From JBGOTP01 sp963717075 (GTDB lineage: Bacteria > Acidobacteriota > Vicinamibacteria > Vicinamibacterales > CAVVIG01), in assembly GCA_963717075.1 (NCBI GenBank), contig CAVQVI010000010.1:1-64000 (forward strand): 64,000 bases of DNA, read 5' to 3'. The notes beneath the pieces are model-generated. The model saw only the letters and a list, made by a program, of their open reading frames with translations. It was not told the origin of the DNA and made no database searches. The position numbers were made by a program, and so were the translations under genes. Below, piece by piece: positions 28,392 to 38,182 of this stretch. Within the stretch, counting starts at the first letter, position 1. Each line of letters begins with the position of its first letter.

Positions 28392-28942
28392 GCGCGGTGC
28401 TCCTTTGTGGATCGGGGCCGCGCCCCGGGCTCGAACTCGCGCAGCAAGCGCGCGGCGCGCGAGCGCATGGCCGGCGTGCCGCGACGGGCGGCCTGGCGCA
28501 CAGAACTCAGTGCGAGCGGTTTCAGCGTAGGATCATCCCGAGCCAGATCGGTCAGGGCCTGCAGCGCGAAAGTCCGCACGATGCTGCTCGGGTCGGTCAA
28601 GTAGAGCCTCAACCCGCGGGCTGCCGCACGCCGTTCAGATGAGCGCAGATGGAGACGAGGCAGCATCTGGGCCAAGTGCCAGCGCAGCTCTGGCTGGGTG
28701 GCGGTTCGGGCCAAGCGCAGCAACACGCGCTTGTGTTGCTGGAGGAGCGCCGCATTGTGCAGGGTGGCCTTCTCAAGGGCATCGGCCGCGCGCATGCGAA
28801 CCAGCGGGTCCGCATCGCCGAGGGCCGCGACGAGTTGGCCCGCGAGTTTCGGATGCGACTTGAGGCGCTCAAGCACCTGCGGCACGCGCCCAATCGAACG
28901 CCTGTCGCCTCCGCGCAACATTTCACGTATGTCGTCGGCCAT
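28388..28942 (-). CDS. Small HEAT-repeat protein
   Basis: A 184-residue soluble protein with tandem HEAT helices: KSHPKLAGQLVAALGDADPLVRMRAADALEKAT, ATQPELRWHLAQMLPRL and DPSSIVRTFALQALTDLA. HEAT solenoids bind other proteins. It is the first gene of a pair, since the barrel lipoprotein starts within its stop codon. It resembles neither signal-peptide nor membrane proteins. No specific function can be given. Confidence 0.8.
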   Translation of the reverse strand: MADDIREMLRGGDRRSIGRVPQVLERLKSHPKLAGQLVAALGDADPLVRMRAADALEKATLHNAALLQQHKRVLLRLARTATQPELRWHLAQMLPRLHLRSSERRAAARGLRLYLTDPSSIVRTFALQALTDLARDDPTLKPLALSSVRQAARRGTPAMRSRAARLLREFEPGARPRSTKEHRA

Positions 28943-29211
28943 GATTGCTCTCGGATGTCACCACGCGTTCCGCCGCGGGCCGCATTCCTCGGCGCCGTCA
29001 CGTCGCCAGAGGCTGAATTGGGTGCGCTCTCGATTATGGCACAGCTGACGAGCGAAGGTGATCGGAGCGGGGGGCTGGGGTGCGGCCGGGAATGGGCCGG
29101 CGTGGCATGCGGGTGCGTCTCCGGGGTTGGCTGGTGCGAATCCGATTCGGTCTGCCCCGGGACCGACAATTGGGCTCCGAGCAACCGGCGGGAGTGCGAT
29201 CGCCGAAGGGG

Positions 29212-29586
29212 TCAGGCCCGCTCGATGCGCACCGCATCCCCGTCGCGCACGGCGCGGAAGACCTTGGCATCGCCGGCCACGGTGCCAAACGGATTCACAT
29301 TGCTGTAGGCCCGCGGTTTCTCGTCGCGGCTGACCGGCGTGCGGCCGAAGAAGATGCACAACGCAGCACCGGCCGGCCAATAGGCCAACTCGCCCACGGC
29401 CATCTCCTGGCGCGCGTCCGGAGCCTCTTCGAGCTTCACGGGGATTTCGAAGTAGATCTCCTCCCCCCAGCGATTGGCCGCACCTTCAATCGGCAGTGCC
29501 TTGAGGATGGCCTTGGCCGTCGCGCTCTCATTCAATTCCGCGTCGGCAATGACCTTGCCGGCGGTGATGCGAATCCTGACGGGCAT
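29212..29586 (-). CDS. Cyclophilin-like fold protein (DUF369/cyclophilin_like2 type)
   Basis: A 124-residue protein of the TM1367-like family, which has a cyclophilin fold but no shown isomerase activity. It starts MPVRIRITAGKVIADAELNESATAKAILKALPIEG and contains WGEEIYFEIPV, VGELAYWPAGAALCIFFGRTP and NVNPFGTVAGDA, all family landmarks. The start is ATG 29586. About 270 bp without a gene separate it from the HEAT gene downstream. Confidence 0.85.
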   Translation of the reverse strand: MPVRIRITAGKVIADAELNESATAKAILKALPIEGAANRWGEEIYFEIPVKLEEAPDARQEMAVGELAYWPAGAALCIFFGRTPVSRDEKPRAYSNVNPFGTVAGDAKVFRAVRDGDAVRIERA

Positions 29587-29618
29587 GCGCCTTCCCTTCC
29601 AACCGAATGCCCCGCCGG

Positions 29619-30290
29619 CTAGGGCTGGGTTGAACTTTCGACCGGGGGCAGGCAGGAAGCCTGGGAGCGGCCGCACGAGTCGAAACAGATCAGGCCGTGC
29701 CATTGATCGAGCTGAGTGGTCTCGCAGCCCGGCATGGGAACCGGTTGGCAGTCGTAGGAAAAACCCTGACCGTCGGCGGTGCAGGTCGCAGCGGGCGGGG
29801 TGGCGGTAGCGGCAGCGGCCGGCAAGATGAAGTCGGCCAGGAAAGCCACCCGGTCCGTCCAGTTGAGGAACACGCGCACGGTCAGTGTCTTGCCACGCGG
29901 CAGGACTGGGCTGACGCAATACACGTCCTGGCCATGTTGGTTGATGGCGCGGCACGGGTCGGCCAGGTCTCCGGTGAGGCTCTCCAGCAGCGCCTGCACC
30001 GGGCCCGGGAATGCGACCGCCAGGCGCAGGTCGCCGCCCGGGAAGAAACCGTGGCTAACTGTGGTTACGCCGGCGGAACCCGGGACGATTGTCGGAGCGG
30101 CCGGAGCAGGAGCGATTGTCGGGGCCGGCGTTGGGCTGCGCGTCGCAGTCGGCGCCGGCGCGGCGCGTGTCGCGCTGGGCGGGGGCTGAGTCACCTGCAG
30201 CGACGTGGAACTGGAGAATCGGGAGGGTGAAGAGGCTGCCACGCCCAATGCCAGCACGCCGATTGGCACCAGCAGGAAAAAGCGCTTCAT
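29619..30290 (-). CDS. Secreted protein of unknown function with Pro/Thr-rich linker
   Basis: A 223-residue exported protein. The first 25 residues (MKRFFLLVPIGVLALGVAAS) form a signal peptide or anchor. A Pro/Thr/Ala linker covers roughly residues 30-70. The compact domain (HGFFPGGDLRLAVAFPGPVQALLESL through VFLNWTDRVAFLADFILP) holds two Cys, and the tail after it has six more in a short space, suggesting disulphides. I do not recognise the domain. The ribosome site GGATCC-CC before ATG is weak. Confidence 0.7.
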   Translation of the reverse strand: MKRFFLLVPIGVLALGVAASSPSRFSSSTSLQVTQPPPSATRAAPAPTATRSPTPAPTIAPAPAAPTIVPGSAGVTTVSHGFFPGGDLRLAVAFPGPVQALLESLTGDLADPCRAINQHGQDVYCVSPVLPRGKTLTVRVFLNWTDRVAFLADFILPAAAATATPPAATCTADGQGFSYDCQPVPMPGCETTQLDQWHGLICFDSCGRSQASCLPPVESSTQP

Positions 30291-30458
30291 GGGGGATCCT
30301 TTCTCCGTTGCGCGCGACTCGGCCCGCGCGATCCAGGCCAGGGCGAGGCACGAGAGGGCTGCCTCCGATCTTTCTGATGCGAGCCGCCGCCCGCATTATC
30401 GCACAAGGGAGGTCGACGCGCCCGGCGGGACGGGCCGACTGACGCGCCCGTCTATCTC

Positions 30459-31143
30459 TCAACCCCTGGCCGCGGACCTTGGGGCGTGACCTGCGGCGGC
30501 CAGAACGTCTTCCAAGGTCAATCGGTCAAAGCCCGGCGCGATCAGGTCGGCCTCAGGCAGATCCAGGTGACGGGTGATGGGATTGGGGATGGCGATGCAG
30601 AAGAGGCCGGCTGCCTTGGCGGCGCGGACGCCATTGATCGAGTTCCTCGAAGGCCACGGCCTGCGAGGCCTTTCCACTGAGTTCGTGCAAGACCGCTTGG
30701 TAGAGGTCAGGGGAGGGCTTGGTCGCCGGCACATCCTCGGCGCACTTGATACTCATGAAGAGCGAGAGCAGCCCGAGCCGGTCGAGATGCCCGAGCACCC
30801 AGGCACGATCGGAACTTGAAGCGACGCCCAATCGCAACCCGCGAGCGTGCGCAGTTCGCGCGAAGCGCTCGAACCCGGGGGCCGCCTGTTGTTCGGCAAG
30901 CATCTCGCGTTCGCGCCGCATGCGGCGCATGTGGATCGCCTCGCGATCCACGGACCGGCCGAGGTGCCTCTCGAGCGCCAGATAAGGCGCTTCAGGGTCG
31001 GGCGAGGTACCCAGCCATGATGCCCATTCATCAGGCGACACCTCGCAACCGTGCTGGTGATAGATCTCCTGCCAGGCGAGGAAGAACGGAGACTCGGTGT
31101 CGAGGATCAGGCCGTCGAAATCGAACACGAGGATATCGATCAT
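30459..31143 (-). CDS. HAD-superfamily hydrolase (beta-phosphoglucomutase-like), one frameshift
   Basis: A subfamily IA HAD phosphatase. Motif I is FDFDGLILDTE, with the nucleophile and acid/base Asp pair. Motif II is GVASSSDR, and motif III lies around KPSPDLY. A break near 30,640 (one extra base) separates AVAFEE from SINGVRAAKAAGLFCIAIPN, which is motif IV plus the typical end. Corrected length is about 227 residues. The cap sequence MRRMRREREMLAEQQ is typical of the YcjU/YniC-like group acting on sugar phosphates. Exact substrate unknown. Confidence 0.85.
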
Positions 31144-31395
31144 AAGAGATCAGAGTCCGACGGCATCGGTGCGCGCGGCGTGTTGTGGGGCCTCCCCGCG
31201 GTCCGAAATGGCCGGCGCCATGCTCGATGGTTGCGCACTCGGGTATGCCTCACCGCCGGGGCCGCGTGGTTCACGGTTGATGGCGCCTCTCGCCGATTCA
31301 AAGACTATCGGCCTGCATGGGCAGGGAGGAAGCATCGCCTCCGAGCGGGTGCGCCTTGGTCGGACCACCTTCACAGGCTCTGTCCATACCGCACC

Positions 31396-32446
31396 TCAAG
31401 GAAGCGACCCTCCCGCGACAAAAACGTCGAGCGTCGCGAAGGTCAAGTTCAGCCCGTCGGCCGCGCTCGCTTCGAAGACCACCAGGCGCGCTGGACCGCG
31501 ATAGGTGGGAGGCATGGCGACCAGGCTGTCGAACGTGCCAGGCTGGCCGAGCTCGGCCTGAACCATCACGCTGCCCGCGGAGAGCAGCTGACCGTCCGCG
31601 CCGAACACGTGATATCCGAGTGTGTTCTCGAATGGGGAGATCGACACACGCCCGCGGATCTCAAAGGTCGGTGGCCAAACCGAGTAGCGGTCGGGCCAAT
31701 CGATGTTGATGTTCCTCGACCCGAGAACAAGTGCCGAAGGCCTCGATTTCGAGCGGTTGCGCCATGCCCAGGTAAAGGTCCACGGAGGCTGACTCGCCTA
31801 CGAATCCCGCCGCGGTGTAAGGATCCAGGATCTCAATTCGCCCCGGTCCCACGTAATCGGAAAACTGAACGACCGACTCAAAGGGGCTGGGACCCGCCGC
31901 GGCAGGCGTCACTGGGATCGGACCCTGGCCTATGAGGGTGCCGCCGGCGTCGTACACGCGATAGAGGAGTTGCCCGCTGTCTGGGGGGACTGAGACATCA
32001 CCGCGCAGGACGTCGCCCGAGCGGAAGGCATCGCCCAAGATCGGCGCGGTGACGCTGATCGTGCCCGCGGCTCGCTCCTGCGAAACGACCTTGGCCACCG
32101 TCCACGCACTAGGTGACGGGCTGTCAGCGGGCTGAACCGCCACGTGCCAGACGAACCCCGGTTCGTACACAAGTCCGTGTAGGTCAGGCTGATCTGCCCA
32201 GTACTCGCCGCTGGCTGGATCGTAGATTTGCAGGCACGTCCCCACCGGGCAAGTGAGGAGTTGAGGGCCAACGAACACGAGCCTCGACGCCGGACTTAGG
32301 TCGGTGGAAGTTGGCGAAGGTGAGAGGGAGGTAGAGCTCGCCCCAGGTGGCTGGCTGGGCCACGGGGCTCGGCACGCCAGGCCGAGCATCATAGCCGAGA
32401 GCAACATGTTGACGACGAGCTGTGATCGATTGCGGTCAGTCGTCAT
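31396..32446 (-). CDS. DUF4377 plus two Gmad2-type domains, exported lipoprotein, one frameshift
   Basis: A 349-residue (corrected) exported protein with a lipobox-like MMLGLACRAPW. After a Ser/Pro/Thr linker comes a DUF4377-like domain (VGPQLLTCPVGTCLQIYDPASGEYWA, GLVYEPGFVWHVAV). Then a Gmad2-type immunoglobulin-like domain (ISVTAPILGDAFRSGDVLRGDVSV to PFESVVQFS). A frame break near 31,715 leads to a second such domain (SVWPPTFEIRGRVSISPFENTLGYHVFGADG to GPARLVVFEAS). Gmad2 domains occur in extracellular proteins and spore-germination factors. The role is probably surface binding but is not known. Confidence 0.75.
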
Positions 32447-32625
32447 GCCATTCCCTCCGCCGCGCTGAACGCAGTGCCAAGGCGAGGTTCGCCAAGTCTT
32501 TGATGTGCATGCCACGCCGCCTCATGCGCGCGATCCAGGCCGGCGCGCACGATGTGCATATCGCGGGTCGTCACCCGGCGTAATGACTTGCGATCGACGC
32601 GATCCCCGCATGAGGCCAAGGGAGT

Positions 32626-32976
32626 TCACGGCAACCGCTTGTTCTGGAGGTGATGTGGTGGCGAGGAGACGGGCCGCCATTGGTAGCGCCTCAGGTCGAT
32701 CGCTTTGTTGGCCCCCGGCCGCACGCCCTCGCGGCGAAGAAGGCGAAGTTGCTCGAGTGCGGCCGCGCCCGCCAGGCTGATCCGGCCGCGCGCATTGAGC
32801 ACACGGTGCCACGGGACGCGCGAGCCCGCAGGCAGCGCGTGCAGCGCGTAACCCACCAGCCGCGCGTGGTTCCCGAGCCCGGCCAGGTGCGCGACCTGTC
32901 CGTAGGTGGCCACCCGTCCGCAGGGGATCCTGCGCACGACGGCGAAGATTCGAGCGTGAAGCGAGGGTGCGCTCAC
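32626..32976 (-). CDS. atl: Alkyltransferase-like protein (Atl, MGMT family without the reactive Cys)
   Basis: A 116-residue protein with the DNA-binding half of O6-alkylguanine-DNA alkyltransferase: IFAVVRRIPCGRVATYGQVAHLAGLGNHARLVGYALHALP, with the Arg finger, then PWHRVLNARGRIS. The active-site motif PCHRV of true alkyltransferases reads PWHRV, so it cannot accept the alkyl group. Known Atl proteins with Trp at this place bind alkylated bases and hand them to nucleotide excision repair. About 25 residues after the domain are not conserved. Confidence 0.88.
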   Translation of the reverse strand: MSAPSLHARIFAVVRRIPCGRVATYGQVAHLAGLGNHARLVGYALHALPAGSRVPWHRVLNARGRISLAGAAALEQLRLLRREGVRPGANKAIDLRRYQWRPVSSPPHHLQNKRLP

Positions 32977-33009
32977 AGAGGCCGGGTTCCTGCGACGGCC
33001 GTCGACGAC

Positions 33010-33828
33010 TCACCCCATTCCCACATCGAGGATCATCATCACCGCGAAGCCAAGCATCGCCCCGATGGTGGCACGGTGGGTGTTCTTGGCCAGTTGAGAT
33101 TCCGGGATGAGTTCTTCGACCACGACGTAGATCATGGCGCCGGCAGCGAAACCCATCGCGTACGGCAGGAGGGATCGCATGGTGATCACCGCCGCGGCGC
33201 CCAAGACGCCGGCCACCGGCTCGACCGCGCCCGAGAGCTGACCGTACCAGAAGCTCTTCAGGCGGCTCATCCCTTCGCGACGCAAAGGAACGGCGACCGC
33301 GGTGCCCTCCGGCAGGTTCTGAATCCCGATGCCGATCGCAAGCGCCATCGCTGTGGCGAACGAGGTCGCCGGAACGCCGGCGCGCAGCGCGCCAAAGGCC
33401 ACGCCCACCGCCAGCCCCTCCGGCAGGTTGTGCAGCGTGATGGCCAGCACAAGCAACACACTACGCTGCCATCCGGTTTTGATGCCCTCCGCCTCGTCGA
33501 TTGGGAAGCCGATATGCAAGTGCGGCAAGACCCGGTCCACGCCCCACAAGAAGAGACCCCCCAGGAGAAAACCGATAGCGGCCGGCAACCAGGACGGCAG
33601 GTGGGAGGCGGCGGCCATCGCGATGGAGGGCGCGAGCAGCGACCAGTAACTCGCGGCGATCATCACACCGGCGGCGAAGCCAAGCATAGAATCGAGCACC
33701 TCACGCCGAAGATTCTTGAAGAAGAAGACCGCGGCGGCGCCGACGGCGGTGAGGAACCAGGTGAAGCATGTGGCCAGCAGCGCCTGCAAGATCGGATGGA
33801 GCGATCGCGCCCAATCGATTGCAGCCAT
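33010..33828 (-). CDS. ZIP-family divalent metal transporter (GufA/ZupT type)
   Basis: A 272-residue membrane transporter for Zn2+ and related metals. The binuclear metal site is recognisable in two helices: LAITLHNLPEGLAVG and IGIQNLPEGTAVAVP. Eight hydrophobic segments are visible, and GFAAGAMIYVVVEELIPE is the usual helix 7. It starts at ATG 33828, after a GGAG-type ribosome site. In GufA-type proteins the second site has QN in place of HN, as here. It is divergent from the nitroreductase gene. Confidence 0.9.
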   Translation of the reverse strand: MAAIDWARSLHPILQALLATCFTWFLTAVGAAAVFFFKNLRREVLDSMLGFAAGVMIAASYWSLLAPSIAMAAASHLPSWLPAAIGFLLGGLFLWGVDRVLPHLHIGFPIDEAEGIKTGWQRSVLLVLAITLHNLPEGLAVGVAFGALRAGVPATSFATAMALAIGIGIQNLPEGTAVAVPLRREGMSRLKSFWYGQLSGAVEPVAGVLGAAAVITMRSLLPYAMGFAAGAMIYVVVEELIPESQLAKNTHRATIGAMLGFAVMMILDVGMG

Positions 33829-33973
33829 GAGGCTCCTCGGAGTGTGAGGGTGGCCGGTGTGCAACGGCTCGCGCCGAAGTCGAGGCTCGACGCGCGCTTG
33901 TCACAGCCGGCGGACTCGCCCACGCGCTTCCCTATTCTATCCCGAGGGTGAAGGGCGTGCAGGCGCGGCACGC

Positions 33974-33979
33974 TATAAT
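33974..33979 (+). promoter_or_regulatory. -10 box of the nitroreductase gene
   Basis: Perfect TATAAT 28 bp before the start codon. No good -35 is visible. An AGGAGG ribosome site lies at 33996-34001. Confidence 0.5.
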
Positions 33980-34006
33980 CCGCCCACGTCACACAGGAGG
34001 CTCAGC

Positions 34007-34585
34007 ATGCTCAAGGATCTTATCCCTCGCACCCGCAGCGTGCGCCGATTCTATGAAGAGACACGCCTACCGGCGGCGAGCCTGCGGGCGTGGGTGGATC
34101 TCGCGCGCCAGTGTGCCTCGGCGCGAAACGCGCAACCGTTGAAGTACGTCGTGTGTGCCTCCCGCCAGCTCAATGCGCGCCTCTTCCCGCTGCTGGCCTG
34201 GGCCGGGTACTTGAAAGACTGGGGCGGTCCGACGGAGGGCGAACGTCCGGCGGCGTACCTTGTCGTCCTGGCAGATACTCGCATCAGCCGCAGCTGCGAC
34301 ACGGATGCCGGCATCGCCGCGCAGACGATTCTCCTTGCAGCCAGTGAAGCAGGTTGGGGCGGATGCATCATCGGCTCGGTGCAGAAGGAAGCCATGACCC
34401 GCCTGCTCACGCTTGCGGAGCATCTGGAGATCCTCTTCGTGATCGCTCTGGGCAAGCCCAAGGAGCAGGTGATGCTCGAAGCGCTGCCGCCGGAAGGAGA
34501 CGTGCGCTACTGGAGGGATGATCAGCAAATCCATCACGTTCCCAAGCGAGGATTGGAGGAAGTCATCGCGGCATCGTACGAATAG
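34007..34585 (+). CDS. Nitroreductase-family flavoprotein
   Basis: A 192-residue FMN-dependent oxidoreductase. The N-terminus IPRTRSVRRFYEE supplies the Arg residues that bind the FMN phosphate. QCASARNAQPLKYVVC is the conserved Ser-Asn region. The centre has AQTILLAASEAGWGGCIIGSVQKE, typical of the family, and VIALGKPKE follows. The start is ATG 34007, with AGGAGG upstream and a good -10. It stands alone, ending at a strong terminator. Substrate unknown. Confidence 0.9.
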   Translation: MLKDLIPRTRSVRRFYEETRLPAASLRAWVDLARQCASARNAQPLKYVVCASRQLNARLFPLLAWAGYLKDWGGPTEGERPAAYLVVLADTRISRSCDTDAGIAAQTILLAASEAGWGGCIIGSVQKEAMTRLLTLAEHLEILFVIALGKPKEQVMLEALPPEGDVRYWRDDQQIHHVPKRGLEEVIAASYE

Positions 34586-34623
34586 CCCGCGGGGCCTGCA
34601 ATTCCTGATCGGGAAGGGAAAAC

Positions 34624-34657
34624 AGGGAGCCCACGCGCCAGCGCGCGTGGGCTCCCT
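34624..34657 (+). terminator. Terminator after the nitroreductase gene
   Basis: A 14-bp perfect stem (34624-34637 with 34644-34657) and a 6-nt loop, followed by TCTGCTT. It also faces the convergent membrane-protein gene. Confidence 0.8.
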
Positions 34658-34766
34658 TCTGCTTGGAGGCGTTGCCCGGAAGGACAGGTCGGATCGAACG
34701 CGGACGCGAGGCATGCCCCGCGAGGGACGCATCGTGAGGGCCCATGCCGCGCAGGTGCCAAACGCC

Positions 34767-35243
34767 TCAGCGCGCGCGACCCTCCCGCACCTCAGGCGGA
34801 ACCCGAACGCAGGCTAGCCCAAGCGCAAGGATGAGTGGGGCAGGGAACGCAACCCAGATGCCCAAGGGCGCCAGGAGGGCGAGGAACACCACGCCCGTTG
34901 TGATGCCGATGGGCAGCAAGGCATCGCCCAGGACAAGCGCCAGGCCGATGAGGAAGATCAACATCGAGAGCGCGAGCGCGAAGGGAACCACATGCTCTCG
35001 GAAGAAGCCCAATATGAAATCGCGGTACAGGGCGAGACGCGCCGCTTCTGCGGGACCCTCCACGAAGAATGCCGGGTTGGTCCAGGCCAAGTACCCGACG
35101 AGCACGGCGGTCGCGAAGGTCAGCCCGGCGTACAGCGCGCGTCCGGCGCGCGGCCATAGATAAGCCACCACGCACAGCAGCAACGAGGCGGCGTTGGCCA
35201 GGATCCAGGGTTGGCTGATTTGGGCTGGGAGCATGTCCCCCAT
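34767..35243 (-). CDS. Hypothetical membrane protein
   Basis: A 158-residue protein with four to five hydrophobic segments: ANAASLLLCVVAYLW, ALYAGLTFATAVLVGYLAW, VVPFALALSMLIFLIGLALVLG, LPIGITTGVVFLALLAPLGI and PAPLILALGLACV. A conserved-looking stretch GPAEAARLALYRDFILGFFREHVVPFAL may be the functional part. I do not recognise a family. The real start may be ATG 35234 rather than 35243; neither has a strong ribosome site. Confidence 0.7.
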   Translation of the reverse strand: MGDMLPAQISQPWILANAASLLLCVVAYLWPRAGRALYAGLTFATAVLVGYLAWTNPAFFVEGPAEAARLALYRDFILGFFREHVVPFALALSMLIFLIGLALVLGDALLPIGITTGVVFLALLAPLGIWVAFPAPLILALGLACVRVPPEVREGRAR

Positions 35244-35427
35244 CCGCTAAGGGGGGCGCGGCTCGTCCGCGCCCGAGTACCGTCCGCGATTCTACATCGT
35301 GCGCCATCTCATCACCACCGGTGGCGAGCATGTCGAGCCCTAGGGTGGGCCGATCACGAACACGCTCGAGGAGCGATCGCGTGGCACCGCAAGCGCGATT
35401 GGCTTGGAACCCCCCGTGGGAGGCCGG

Positions 35428-36136
35428 TCAGAGCTGGCCCGACGTGAGGCGGGTGACGAGCGGGAGGACCTCGCGGATATCGGTCAGGACGTGGAACCGT
35501 CCGCTGTCGGTGGAGGGCATCTCGGCAGACTCATGATCCCAGGTCAGGGGGTGGGGGATGTAGGCCGCATGGCCGCCGAGCTCGAGCACGGGCAGGACAT
35601 CCGAGCGCAGGGAGTTGCCGACCATGAGGAAGTCTGCGGCAGGCAGCTCGACGCGCGCGAGAAAGTCGCGATACATCCTCAGGGTCTTGTCGGCAACCAC
35701 GTGCTTGTGGCGGAAGAGGTCCGCCCAACCGCTGCGCTCGATCTTACGCATTTGCTCGGCCAAGTCGCCCTTGGTGAGCAATGCCAGCGGCACGCCCGGC
35801 GCGAGCGCGGCGAGAGTCTCCCCGACGTAGGGCATGGGTTCGACGTCACGCCGCAGCATGGCGCGTCCGAGGTCGAGAATCGCCTGCGTGTCGGCGGAGG
35901 TCAGCCCGCCCCGCGAGATGGCCACAGCCGTCTCGAGCATGGAAAAGGTGAACGACTTGATACCGTAGCCGTAGGTGTCGACGTTGCGCACTTCGGTGCG
36001 GTCGAGCTCGTCCAGCGTCTGGGACGGGTCGGCGAAGCGCACAAGGATACGCCCCAGCGAGGCCTGTGGACTCACGATACAGGATCTCGTTGTGCCAGAG
36101 CGTGTCGTCCGCGTCCAGCCCGACCAATCGGATCAT
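35428..36136 (-). CDS. HAD-superfamily hydrolase, one frameshift
   Basis: A HAD phosphatase. Motif I is GLDADDTLWHNE, with two catalytic Asp. The frame breaks near 36,068 (one extra base) and continues QASLGRILVRFADPSQTLDELDR, VPLALLTKGDLAEQMRKIERSG (motif II and Lys of motif III nearby), and FLMVGNSLRSDVLPVLELGG, which is motif IV. Corrected length is about 236 residues. It resembles the YjjG/HAD_2 group of nucleotidases, but the substrate is not assignable. It is 33 bp from the MFS gene on the same strand. Confidence 0.83.
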
Positions 36137-36168
36137 CGTCTCCTCGGGACTGCGCTGTGCGTCAGGGG

Positions 36169-37401
36169 TCAGCCCGGCTGCGACTCGCGGACCAGCGCCT
36201 GGGGCTCGCGCAGCGCGAGTGCAACCAGCAGCCCGCCGAGCAGCAAGCCGGCGCCATTGAGGTAGAAGGGAACAGCATGGCCGGCATGATCATAAAGCCA
36301 GCCTCCCGCCAGCGGCCCGACCAGCGCGCCAAGGAAATAGGCGAACGTGTACAAGCCGTAGCTCGAGCCGCGCGTATCCTCGCCGGCGATGTCGGCCACA
36401 AAGGCACGTTCCGCGGGTATCGACGCCGCGTAGCCGATAGATTCGCCCGTCCACAGAAGGGCCAACAGGACGACGCTGCGCAGGTGAGGGATCAGGATGG
36501 AGGCAAGTGCTCCGACCACCAAGCCGGCGATCATCAGCGGTCGGCGGCCGAACCGGTCGGCCAGCCGGCCCATGCGGGAGGGGAGAAACGCGCTGACCAG
36601 GGCCGCCGGCGCGTAAGCCGAGGCCAACGCCGCCAGGTTGGCACCCAGCGAATCTTGGAGAAAGATCATGAGCAGCGGCCAGACCATGGCGCCGGAGGCC
36701 CCGGTGATGCAGACGATGCCCATGAGCGTGAGCAGTTGAGGTGAGATTGGCCGGCTGGCCACAGGGCCCACGACAGCCGCCGGGCGAGTCTCCCGCACAC
36801 CTCGCCAACCCGCCCATAACGCCCACACGGCGGGCAGCGTGAAGGCGGCGAACACCCAGAACCACACCTGTTGTGAGTCGAGGGCGAAACTACCCAGGCC
36901 GCCCAGCAGCGTGAAGCCGATGACCGTGCCGATGAGGGCTCCCCGGTTGACCGCCTCATCGATGAATCCGAAATCGCGCCCGCGCCCCGTCGCCGCGGCG
37001 ACATCGGCCACGATGGTCAAGGCGGACAACCAGAGAAAGGCCTGGCCCAGCCCTTGGAAGAAGCGCGCCACGGTGAGCAGGACCACGCTGGTTGCGAAGC
37101 AGAAGAGGACCATGGCCACGACGTAGCCTGCCAACCCGACGAGCAGGAAGGGTCGGCGCCCCCATCGATCCAAGGCCCGGCCGAGGAAGGGCCGCACCAC
37201 GACGGGAACGACGGCGACAGCCGAGAACAGACCGCCGACCTCAAGGGCCGAGGCCCCCAGCGCGCGACCATATATCGGCAGCACGAAGGAGAGAATGCCG
37301 AAGGGAAAGGACACCAGGAAGACAGCCAGCCAAAGTTGGCCCAGGGTCTTCGCGTGCACGGGAGCCGGTGCGGGTTGGGTCATCGCATCTGCGGCAGGCA
37401 T
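36169..37401 (-). CDS. Major facilitator superfamily transporter
   Basis: A 410-residue membrane transporter with twelve predicted helices. The loop 2-3 signature is GRALDRWGRRPFLLVG, repeated in the second half as GRLADRFGRRPLMIAGL. The motif-C-like region (GLGQAFLWLSALTIVAD) and the overall length fit drug- or sugar-efflux MFS groups. ATG 37401 is the chosen start; an internal Met six residues on is possible. Substrate unknown. Confidence 0.88.
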   Translation of the reverse strand: MPAADAMTQPAPAPVHAKTLGQLWLAVFLVSFPFGILSFVLPIYGRALGASALEVGGLFSAVAVVPVVVRPFLGRALDRWGRRPFLLVGLAGYVVAMVLFCFATSVVLLTVARFFQGLGQAFLWLSALTIVADVAAATGRGRDFGFIDEAVNRGALIGTVIGFTLLGGLGSFALDSQQVWFWVFAAFTLPAVWALWAGWRGVRETRPAAVVGPVASRPISPQLLTLMGIVCITGASGAMVWPLLMIFLQDSLGANLAALASAYAPAALVSAFLPSRMGRLADRFGRRPLMIAGLVVGALASILIPHLRSVVLLALLWTGESIGYAASIPAERAFVADIAGEDTRGSSYGLYTFAYFLGALVGPLAGGWLYDHAGHAVPFYLNGAGLLLGGLLVALALREPQALVRESQPG

Positions 37402-37582
37402 GGAGTTCTCTTGGGAGCGCCACACGCGCACACCCGGTGCGTCTGGGTGTGGAGTGCCATCAGGCTCGTGTGGCGCGGCGAGCACGGTCCAGCACAGGCG
37501 CGCCGATCACGGCTCCGGGCCGTAGGCGGAAATCCGCGAGGAGCGCGCCTTCGAGGGCTAGACCAGATCGTCTTGGGGCGGA

Positions 37583-38050
37583 CTACCCGACCTGCTCCGT
37601 GAGATAAGCCTGCAGGCCCATCTGGCGGATCTGATCCTGCTGGGCTTCGAGCCAGTCGATGTGTACTTCTTCGTCGCCCAGGATGGACTCCAGGAGGTCG
37701 CGGGTGCCGTTGTCGCTGGCATCCACGGCTAGGCGAATGAACTCGTTGTAAGCCCGGATCGCACCGGATTCGGCGCCCTCATCGTTGGCCAAGAAGGAAG
37801 GCACATCGGAGCCGATGTGCATCTCATTCAGCTTGCTGACGATCGGCCGGCCCTCCAGGAACAGAATGCGCGCGATGAGTTTCTCGGCATGCTTCATCTC
37901 ATCGATGGCGCGCTTCTCGATGGCCTCATGCAGCCGCTTGTATTCCCAATTGGCACACATTTCCGAATGGACCATGTATTGGCTGATGGCCGTGAGTTCG
38001 TCGGCCAGAAGGAAATTGAGTCGGTCGAGGATCTTCGGGTCGCCCTTCAT
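37583..38050 (-). CDS. bfr: Bacterioferritin
   Basis: A 155-residue iron-storage protein that forms a 24-mer shell. The ferroxidase ligands are all present: E18, E51, H54, E94, E127 and H130. Met52 in DEMKHAEKLI is the haem ligand that distinguishes bacterioferritin from ferritin. The start is ATG 38050, with CAGGAG upstream; the TTG six bases earlier is less likely. It is a single gene with no bfd (bacterioferritin-associated ferredoxin) in the window. Confidence 0.95.
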   Translation of the reverse strand: MKGDPKILDRLNFLLADELTAISQYMVHSEMCANWEYKRLHEAIEKRAIDEMKHAEKLIARILFLEGRPIVSKLNEMHIGSDVPSFLANDEGAESGAIRAYNEFIRLAVDASDNGTRDLLESILGDEEVHIDWLEAQQDQIRQMGLQAYLTEQVG

Positions 38051-38182
38051 TGTCAACTCCTGTGTGAGGATGTCGATTCGAACGCGGGTTTAGCGGTTCC
38101 GGGCACCTCTCAACGTGTGCTGGATTCTAAACAACTCGCGTCACGATGCAAGCGAAGGTTGCCAGCGGAGGGTTGGGAGCCT

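Noticed and set aside
26916..28604. 562-codon plus-strand frame opposite two lipoprotein genes
   Set aside because: The minus-strand genes have signal peptides, ribosome sites and domain motifs; the plus frame has none.
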